Origin: an uncultured Treponema sp.
GTDB taxonomy: Bacteria > Spirochaetota > Spirochaetia > Treponematales > Treponemataceae
Length of the DNA: 5,887 nucleotides
Reading direction: 5' to 3'
Assembly (NCBI GenBank): GCA_947176045.1
Contig: CAMWPF010000106.1
Location: 1 to 5,887, forward strand
Shown here piece by piece: positions 1-4,510 of this stretch. Numbering within the stretch: the first letter of the stretch is position 1; each line of letters begins with the position of its first letter. The position numbers and the translations under genes are program-made. Under the pieces are notes generated by a model that searched no databases, was not told where the DNA came from, and worked only from the letters and a program-made list of their open reading frames with translations.

Positions 1-801
1 TATCCACGTATAGAGCATGGTTACGACCGTCGCAATCGCCGGAGCGAGCGTCGTCGTCACAAAGATGGAGGCAAGTCCGCCCACGCCTTCCAGCTGCGTC
101 GCCGCCGCGCCGTTGAATCCGTACCAGCCGAACCACAGGATGAAGCATCCCAGCGCGCCCAGCGGCAGGGAATGCCCCGGAATCGCATGAACCGCCGTCA
201 CCTTGCCGCCGAAATCCTTCGTGTACTTTCCGATGCGCGGGCCGAGGATGGCGGCACCAATCAGCGCCGCCATGCCGCCCACCGAATGGATTGCGGCGGA
301 ACCGGCGAAATCGCAGAATCCCAGCTGTGCGAGCCAGCCCTGCGGATTCCACACCCAGCCTGCCTCAATCGGGTAGACGACGGCGCTGATGATTGCGGAA
401 TAAACGCAGTACGCGCTGAATTTCGTACGTTCCGCCATCGCGCCGGAAACGATTGTCGCGGCGGTGGCGCAGAACACCAGATTGAAGACGAAGCTCGACC
501 ACGGAAAGTCCGCATAGTTCGTGAAAATCTGAAGGTTCGGCCGTCCAATCAGCCCGAAGAAATAGTTCTCGCCCATCATCAGCGCAAACCCGATCAGCGC
601 GAACATCGGCGTACCGATGCAGAAATCCATCAAATTCTTCATGATGATGTTTCCGGCGTTCTTCGCGCGTGTGAAGCCGGTTTCGACCATCGCGAATCCG
701 CACTGCATGAAGAATACGAGCGCCGCGCCAATCAAGAACCAGACGCTGTAAACCTGGCTTGTCGCGGCCTCCACCGCCGCGCCCACAAGTGTCTCTTCCA
801 T
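1..801 (-). CDS. amt: Ammonium transporter (Amt family), 5' part, 3' end outside window
   Basis: This gene encodes the first 267 residues of an inner-membrane ammonium channel that supplies nitrogen to glutamine synthetase. The start is ATG at 801-799, with an AAAGGGGG ribosome site at 809-816. Family landmarks seen: FVFNLVF at residues 104-110, whose two Phe (106, 110) align with the outer Phe gate; AMAERTKFSAY at 121-131; W151; DFAGSAAIH at 164-172, with Asp164 and His172 matching AmtB Asp160 and His168 (first of the twin His); GPRIGKY at 187-193; and FGWYGFNG at 224-231. Hydrophobic segments alternate as in Amt proteins, with about seven of the usual eleven helices present. The second pore His lies outside the window. 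The residue aligned with AmtB Ser219 is Ala233 (FNGAA, where FNGAS or FNAGS is usual). The gene follows glnN after 131 nt, which hold a terminator-like hairpin and no convincing promoter, so expression probably depends on readthrough from glnN. Confidence 0.95.
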   Translation of the reverse strand, partial: MEETLVGAAVEAATSQVYSVWFLIGAALVFFMQCGFAMVETGFTRAKNAGNIIMKNLMDFCIGTPMFALIGFALMMGENYFFGLIGRPNLQIFTNYADFPWSSFVFNLVFCATAATIVSGAMAERTKFSAYCVYSAIISAVVYPIEAGWVWNPQGWLAQLGFCDFAGSAAIHSVGGMAALIGAAILGPRIGKYTKDFGGKVTAVHAIPGHSLPLGALGCFILWFGWYGFNGAAATQLEGVGGLASIFVTTTLAPAIATVVTMLYTWI

Positions 802-820
802 AAAGAAGCCCCCTTTGAAC

Positions 821-888
821 AAATAAAAAAGCGCGCATACCGGCCGCAAGAAACGGAATTCTCCATTTCCTGCAACTGATACGCACGC
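821..888 (-). terminator. Long intrinsic terminator/attenuator between glnN and amt
   Basis: On the minus strand, arms 888-862 and 857-831 pair over 27 positions without bulges around a GAAU tetraloop (858-861). There is one A/C mismatch and several G-U pairs. The outer part is GCGUGCGUAUC with GGUAUGCGCGC; the inner part is GCAGGAAAUGGA with UCCGUUUCUUGC. The run UUUUUUAUUU (830-821) follows directly, as in Rho-independent terminators. Only 19 nt separate the U-run from the amt start codon and they hold its ribosome site, so no promoter fits downstream. The hairpin therefore both ends glnN transcripts and controls readthrough into amt. The fold is read by eye; the regulatory role is inferred. 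Confidence 0.85.
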
Positions 889-897
889 CTTTGTGCG
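882..897 (-). promoter_or_regulatory. Hexaloop hairpin overlapping the amt terminator (possible antiterminator)
   Basis: The minus-strand RNA forms CGCAC, loop AAAGGC, GUGCG: a perfect 5-bp stem with a 6-nt loop. Its 3' arm (886-882) and the last two loop bases lie inside the 5' arm of the terminator (888-878), so the two structures cannot form fully together. The same loop with a different stem occurs in the glnN leader at 3088-3103. The A1/G4 hexaloop resembles the loops bound by ANTAR-domain antiterminators (established knowledge), but only one such hairpin is seen here, whereas the known motif has two. Function is inferred. Confidence 0.5.
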
Positions 898-932
898 AAA
901 AATAATGTCTGAACGCGCTGCCGCGCAAGACG

Positions 933-3023
933 TCAGATCCGGAACAACAGATCCTCGTAGGACGGGAACGGCTTGCAGTCCTCGCCGATCAGCGGCTCGA
1001 TTTCGTCGGCGACCGCCCTCGCCTCCGCCATCGCAGGAATGACGTCAGCCGCATACGCCTTCGCGCACGCCATAATGTCGGACTGCTGCTTCGCCGCAAG
1101 GTGCTTTCTGGAAAGCTCCTCGGCCTTCGCCGCAAGCGCATCAGTCAGTCCGTCCAGCTTCGCCAGCAGCGCCGCTTCGGAAGCGCACTTCGCGCCGCCC
1201 ACAACCGCCTTGATCCGCGCCGCCGTCTCGCCGACAGCGGACATATACTTGAAGGACGCCGGCAGGATGTCCTTATTGATCATCTCAAGCATCGTCTCCA
1301 CTTCGATGTTCAAGACCTGGCAGTATTTTTCCAGCTTGATGTCGTAGTGGCTCTTCATCTCCTGCTCCGTGTACACTCCCAGTTCAGTGAAAAGCTTCAC
1401 ATTCTTCGGCTTGAGGTACTCGCCCATCGCATCGGGAAGCGTCTTCAAGTTCAAAAGCCCGCGCCGTTCCGCTTCGGAAATCCAGCCCGCATCGTAGCCG
1501 TTGCCGTTGAAGACGATCCGCCAGTGCGCGGTGATCTCCCGCCTGATGAGCGTCTGAAGCGCGCCGTCGAAATCTTTCGCCGCGCCAAGCTCGTCCGCGA
1601 ACTGCTTCAAGACGTCCGCGACAATCGCGTTGAGCGTCGTGTTCGGTCCGGAAATCGAAAGCGACGAGCCGCAGGAGCGGAACTCGAACTTGTTGCCGGT
1701 AAACGCGAACGGACTCGTGCGGTTCCTGTCCGTAGAATCCTTCGGAATCGGAGGCAGGACGTCGACGCCGATCGTCATCTTCTGCTTGGTCTTGTCGTCA
1801 TACGGCGTGCCGTTCTTGATGGACTCCAAAACCGCCTGCAATTCGTCGCCGACGTACATCGAAATGATTGCGGGCGGCGCCTCGTTCGCGCCGAGGCGGT
1901 GGTCGTTTCCTGCGGACGCGACGGAAATGCGGAGCAAATCCTGATTTTCGTCGACAGCCTTGATGACCGCCGTCAGGAACAGCAGGAACTGCGCGTTCTT
2001 CGCCGGCGTGTCGCCCGGCTCCAACAGGTTTTCGCCCTCGTTCGTAGACATCGACCAGTTGTTGTGCTTGCCGCTTCCGTTCAAGCCGGCGAACGGCTTT
2101 TCGTGCAGGAGGCAGACAAGCCCGTGCCGGCCGGCGACCTTCTTCATGATTTCCATCGTAAGCTGGTTCTGGTCGGCGGACAAGTTCGTCGTCGAAAAAA
2201 TCGGCGCCATCTCATGCTGCGCGGGCGCGACCTCGTTGTGCTCCGTCTTTGAAAGGATGCCGAGCGACCACAGCTCGTTGTTCAAGTCTTCCATAAATTT
2301 GACAATCCGCGGCTTGATGGCGGCGAAATACTGGTCGTCCATCTCCTGCCCTTTGGAAGGCTTCGCGCCGAACAGCGTGCGCCCCGTCATCCGCAGGTCC
2401 TTGCGCTGACTGTACAGCTTTTCGTCCACGAGGAAGTATTCCTGCTCCGGCCCGACAGTCGTCGCGACGTGCTTGACGGACGTGTTTCCGAACAAGTTCA
2501 GAACACGGATCGCCTCCCTGCTCAGAATTTCCATCGAGCGCAAAAGCGGCGTCTTCTTGTCGAGCGCCTCGCCCGTGTACGAGCAGAACGCCGTCGGAAT
2601 GCAGAGCGAATGATCCTTGATGAAGGCGTATGACGTCGGATCCCAAACTGTGTATCCGCGGGCCTCGAATGTCGCCCGATGCCCGCCGGACGGGAATGAA
2701 GAGGCGTCCGGCTCGCCCTTGACAAGCTCCTTTCCGCTGAATTCCATGATGATGCCGCCGTCGGCGTTCGGGGAAATGAAGCTGTCGTGCTTTTCCGCCG
2801 TGATGCCCGTGAGCGGCTGGAACCAGTGCGTGAAATGCGTCGCGCCTTTGGAAATCGCCCAATCCTTCATAGCGTGCGCCACTTGGTTCGCGACGTCAAG
2901 CTTGAGCGGCGTGCCGTCCTCCAGCGTCTTCTTGAGCGCCTTGAACGTCTCCTTCGGAAGAAGCTCCTGCATCACCTTCTGGTTGAAGACATTGCTTCCA
3001 AAAATTTCAGGTATATTCGACAT
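933..3023 (-). CDS. glnN: Glutamine synthetase type III (GlnN)
   Basis: This 696-residue enzyme makes glutamine from glutamate, ammonia and ATP in the cytoplasm; GSIII proteins of about 700 residues form large dodecamers. The start chosen is ATG at 3023-3021, giving MSNIPEIFGS, the usual GSIII N-terminus, with AAGGGGG at 3028-3034 upstream. A further in-frame ATG at 3185 would add 54 unrelated residues and lies upstream of the promoter, so it is rejected. Motifs in order: FTHWFQPLTGITAEKHD (64-80), GGIIMEFSGKELVKGEPDAS (89-108), WDPTSYAFIKD (127-137), GPEQEYFLVD (191-200), the GSIII motif NEVAPAQHEMAP (263-274), KPFAGLNGSGKHNNWS (309-324), DRNRTSPFAFTGNKFEFR (432-449), and a GSIII-specific C-terminal region (about 540-696, starting near LGVYTEQEM). 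The reading frame is intact to TGA at 935-933. It heads the unit with amt and appears to be controlled by the promoter and leader terminator at 3045-3142. Confidence 0.97.
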   Translation of the reverse strand: MSNIPEIFGSNVFNQKVMQELLPKETFKALKKTLEDGTPLKLDVANQVAHAMKDWAISKGATHFTHWFQPLTGITAEKHDSFISPNADGGIIMEFSGKELVKGEPDASSFPSGGHRATFEARGYTVWDPTSYAFIKDHSLCIPTAFCSYTGEALDKKTPLLRSMEILSREAIRVLNLFGNTSVKHVATTVGPEQEYFLVDEKLYSQRKDLRMTGRTLFGAKPSKGQEMDDQYFAAIKPRIVKFMEDLNNELWSLGILSKTEHNEVAPAQHEMAPIFSTTNLSADQNQLTMEIMKKVAGRHGLVCLLHEKPFAGLNGSGKHNNWSMSTNEGENLLEPGDTPAKNAQFLLFLTAVIKAVDENQDLLRISVASAGNDHRLGANEAPPAIISMYVGDELQAVLESIKNGTPYDDKTKQKMTIGVDVLPPIPKDSTDRNRTSPFAFTGNKFEFRSCGSSLSISGPNTTLNAIVADVLKQFADELGAAKDFDGALQTLIRREITAHWRIVFNGNGYDAGWISEAERRGLLNLKTLPDAMGEYLKPKNVKLFTELGVYTEQEMKSHYDIKLEKYCQVLNIEVETMLEMINKDILPASFKYMSAVGETAARIKAVVGGAKCASEAALLAKLDGLTDALAAKAEELSRKHLAAKQQSDIMACAKAYAADVIPAMAEARAVADEIEPLIGEDCKPFPSYEDLLFRI

Positions 3024-3044
3024 ACGTCCCCCTTGCAGTACGTT

Positions 3045-3098
3045 AAAAAACAAAAGGCGCTGTGAACGGCTAACAAACGTAGTGTTCACATCGCCTTT
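3045..3098 (-). terminator. Terminator-like hairpin in the glnN leader (attenuator candidate)
   Basis: On the minus strand AAAGGCGAUGUGAAC (3098-3084) pairs with GUUCACAGCGCCUUU (3067-3053), a 15-position stem with a single A/G mismatch (3091/3060) and a 16-nt loop. UGUUUUUU (3052-3045) follows, giving a U-rich run. On the plus strand no T-run follows the hairpin, so it acts only for leftward transcription. It lies between the glnN promoter and the glnN ribosome site, and there is no leftward gene upstream that it could terminate. That position points to premature termination (attenuation) of glnN. Structure is seen; regulation is inferred. Confidence 0.75.
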
Positions 3099-3103
3099 GA
3101 TGT
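3088..3103 (-). promoter_or_regulatory. Hexaloop hairpin at the 5' end of the glnN leader (possible antiterminator)
   Basis: Minus-strand RNA ACAUC, loop AAAGGC, GAUGU forms a perfect 5-bp stem with a 6-nt loop. It begins only a few nucleotides after the predicted transcription start. Loop and 3' arm (3098-3088) are the same bases used by the 5' arm of the leader terminator, so the folds compete. The loop is identical to that of the hairpin before amt (882-897). Alone, this AU-rich stem should be weaker than the terminator, so a bound protein or other ligand would be needed to favour it. Function is inferred. Confidence 0.5.
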
Positions 3104-3113
3104 TTACGCAACA

Positions 3114-3142
3114 CTTATACACCAACGGAGAAAAATCGTCAA
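3114..3142 (-). promoter_or_regulatory. Sigma-70 type promoter of glnN
   Basis: Read on the minus strand, a -35 box TTGACG (3142-3137, 5 of 6 to consensus) and a -10 box TATAAG (3119-3114, 5 of 6) are separated by exactly 17 bp. The predicted start of transcription is near 3107, giving a leader of about 84 nt that contains the hexaloop hairpin, the terminator-like hairpin and the ribosome site. No sigma-54 type GG-N10-GC element was noticed. Confidence 0.75.
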
Positions 3143-3148
3143 GGGGAA

Positions 3149-3159
3149 TTTCTGAGAAA
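3149..3159. repeat. 11-bp palindrome between the divergent promoters
   Basis: TTTCTGAGAAA is a perfect palindrome with 5-bp arms around one central base. It lies in the 31-bp gap between the two -35 boxes, 7 bp from the glnN -35. This is a plausible operator position for a regulator acting on one or both units, but an AT-rich palindrome this short can also occur by chance. No known regulator consensus was matched. Confidence 0.3.
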
Positions 3160-3173
3160 CTTAAAAATAGTAT

Positions 3174-3202
3174 TTGTCCGTTCAAAAAATCGGGTTTATA
3201 AT
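3174..3202 (+). promoter_or_regulatory. Sigma-70 type promoter of the sugar-uptake unit
   Basis: A -35 box TTGTCC (3174-3179, 4 of 6) and a perfect -10 box TATAAT (3197-3202) are separated by 17 bp. The predicted start is near 3209, leaving a leader of about 59 nt before the binding-protein start codon. The promoter is back to back with that of glnN. Confidence 0.75.
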
Positions 3203-3225
3203 AAACTATCGCAAAACAGTCGGAC

Positions 3226-3241
3226 GCAAATTGAAATTTGC
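3226..3241 (+). repeat. Perfect inverted repeat in the leader of the sugar-binding protein gene
   Basis: GCAAAT (3226-3231) and ATTTGC (3236-3241) flank TGAA, making a 16-bp inverted repeat about 17 nt after the predicted transcription start. It could be an operator for a sugar-responsive repressor placed to block transcription, or a small RNA hairpin ahead of the ribosome site. A looser outer pair, AGTC (3218-3221) with GACT (3247-3250), could extend the RNA fold. No U-run follows, so it is not a terminator. Confidence 0.4.
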
Positions 3242-3267
3242 CCTCGGACTTTAATTAAGGAGTATTC

Positions 3268-4371
3268 ATGAAATTACGCAGATTGATTGCCGGTGCATCG
3301 GCGCTCTTGATGGCAAGTTCGCTTGCAATGGTGACGGGTTGTTCCAAAGGCGGAGCAGTTGACGTCGGCATCGTCCTTCCGACCAAGGACGAGCCGCGCT
3401 GGATTCAGGACGAGGCGCAGTTCCTCGAACTGCTGAAGGGAAACGCTTCCGTCCAGCTGCTTTTCAGCCAGGGCGATTCCAACAAGGAAAAGCAGAATGT
3501 CGAAGCGCTCCTCAACAAAGGAATCAAGATTCTGATCATCTGTCCGCATGATGCGACGGCCGCAGCTGCGGCGGTCGAGGCGGCAAAAAAAGACGGCGTA
3601 ACGGTCATCTGCTACGACCGCCTCATCACGGACACGGACGCAGTGGACTACTATGTTACGTTCGACAGCGTTTCCGTCGGCGAGGCGCAGGGGCAGTTCC
3701 TGATTGACAGCATCGAGCCGGACTCCAAGGGAAATCCGCTCTATCTGTATGCCGGCGCCGCCTCCGACAACAACGCCTTCCTGTTCTTCGAAGGCGCATG
3801 GAAGGCCCTGCAGCCGAAAATTGCGGACGGAACGTTCGTAATCAAAAATTCCGACAAGGCAGTCGCGCTCCAAAACAAGAATTCGCTTTCGCGCACGGAA
3901 CTTTCCGACATCATCAACCAAGTAACGACGGACTGGAATTTCGACGTCGCAAAGAAGAAGGCCGCGGACAACCTGACGATGGCGAAGGCTTCCGACAAGG
4001 GCGCCTGCTACGTCCTCGCTCCGAACGACGGAACGGCGCGCGCCATCTCCGACGAATTCTCGAAGGATCCGGCCGTTACGTCGTTCGTGATTACCGGACA
4101 GGACGCGGAGCTGGCATCGCAGCAGTACATCGTGGACGGCCGCCAGTCGATGACGGTCTGGAAGAATACGAGCATCCTTGCCGCCGACGCCGTCGCGATG
4201 GCGACGCAGGTTCTGGACGGCACAATTCCCGAGACGACTTCGACTTACGACAACGGCAAGATTGAAGTTCCGGCAAAGCAGACGGCCGTCACAGTCATCA
4301 CAAAGGACAACATCGACTTGCTGGTCGACGCCAACTACAACGGCGCGAAGACGCAGCTTCGGTTCGAATAA
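3268..4371 (+). CDS. chvE: Sugar-binding lipoprotein of a ChvE/XylF-type monosaccharide ABC transporter
   Basis: This 367-residue extracytoplasmic receptor captures monosaccharides for an ABC importer. The start ATG is preceded by AAGGAG (3257-3262) with 5-nt spacing. The N-terminus is a lipoprotein signal: Lys/Arg at 2-5, a hydrophobic core at about 6-22, then the lipobox VTGC with Cys25 as the lipidated residue. The rest matches the type I periplasmic-binding fold of the ChvE/XylF group: VGIVLPTKDEPRW (33-45), YDRLITDTDAVDYYVTFD (116-133), PNDGTARAISDEF (252-264) and VITGQDAELAS (274-284). In this family Asp and Arg of the YDRL segment and Asp of the GQDAE segment contact the sugar. The lipid anchor suggests a Gram-positive or spirochaete host, since classical proteobacterial ChvE is soluble. 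The exact sugar (xylose, glucose, galactose or arabinose) cannot be told from sequence. The ATPase gene follows 139 nt downstream. Confidence 0.93.
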   Translation: MKLRRLIAGASALLMASSLAMVTGCSKGGAVDVGIVLPTKDEPRWIQDEAQFLELLKGNASVQLLFSQGDSNKEKQNVEALLNKGIKILIICPHDATAAAAAVEAAKKDGVTVICYDRLITDTDAVDYYVTFDSVSVGEAQGQFLIDSIEPDSKGNPLYLYAGAASDNNAFLFFEGAWKALQPKIADGTFVIKNSDKAVALQNKNSLSRTELSDIINQVTTDWNFDVAKKKAADNLTMAKASDKGACYVLAPNDGTARAISDEFSKDPAVTSFVITGQDAELASQQYIVDGRQSMTVWKNTSILAADAVAMATQVLDGTIPETTSTYDNGKIEVPAKQTAVTVITKDNIDLLVDANYNGAKTQLRFE

Positions 4372-4380
4372 AGACAGATG

Positions 4381-4419
4381 AATCCTTGCGCGGGCGGCCG
4401 TTCCGCCTGCGCGGGGATT
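4381..4419 (+). other. 17-bp intercistronic hairpin after the binding-protein gene
   Basis: Arms 4381-4397 (AATCCTTGCGCGGGCGG) and 4403-4419 (CCGCCTGCGCGGGGATT) pair over all 17 positions with three G-U pairs and a 5-nt loop CCGTT. It begins 9 nt after the binding-protein stop codon. No T-run follows directly, so it is probably not a simple intrinsic terminator. Stable hairpins at this place in ABC operons often protect the binding-protein mRNA from 3' exonucleases, so more of it is made than of the ATPase and permease; that role here is inferred. Confidence 0.75.
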
Positions 4420-4460
4420 GTGCGGCAGACGGCGCAGCTTTTTCTCCGCCGGAGCCGCAC
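4420..4460 (+). other. Second inverted repeat in the intercistronic gap
   Basis: GTGCGGC (4420-4426) pairs with GCCGCAC (4454-4460), and inside it GGCG (4431-4434) can pair with CGCC (4447-4450). It starts on the base after the 17-bp hairpin, so the two could stack. The five T at 4439-4443 lie within its loop, which does not fit a terminator made by this stem. The rest of the gap (4461-4500) shows nothing recognisable before the GGAGGAG ribosome site of the ATPase gene at 4501-4507. Confidence 0.5.
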
Positions 4461-4510
4461 GGCTTGCGTTGGGACACCGCATGGCGGCGTCTTGTTTTTT
4501 GGAGGAGCAG

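Noticed and set aside
145..202. Weakened second ATP site and altered first signature in the MmsA-like ATPase as signs of decay
   Set aside because: The GLMGAGRTE Walker A in the second half and LGTGKQQ in the first half are normal for sugar importers of this class; the frame is intact. (Positions given are residues of the protein at 4511-5887.)
914..927. Small GCGC-GGCA-GCGC hairpin just after the glnN stop codon
   Set aside because: The stem is only 4-5 bp and the U-rich stretch begins about 9 nt later, so it is a poor terminator; it also lacks the A1/G4 hexaloop needed for a second ANTAR-type hairpin.
3061..3090. TGTGAAC/GTTCACA inverted repeat as a GlnR/TnrA-type or CRP-type operator
   Set aside because: Spacing does not fit TGTNA-N7-TNACA or the CRP site, and the repeat is fully explained as the upper stem of the leader terminator.
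3024..3185. N-terminal extension of glutamine synthetase from an upstream in-frame ATG at 3185
   Set aside because: The 54 extra residues do not resemble GSIII, the ATG lies upstream of the predicted promoter, and MSNIPEIFGS with a good ribosome site at 3023 matches the family N-terminus.
3341..3356. Third AAAGGC hexaloop hairpin (GUUCC/GGAGC) on the plus strand
   Set aside because: It lies in the lipobox codons (Cys-Ser-Lys-Gly-Gly) of the binding protein, common in lipoproteins, and no terminator overlaps it. Taken as a chance match and used as a caution for the two leader hairpins.
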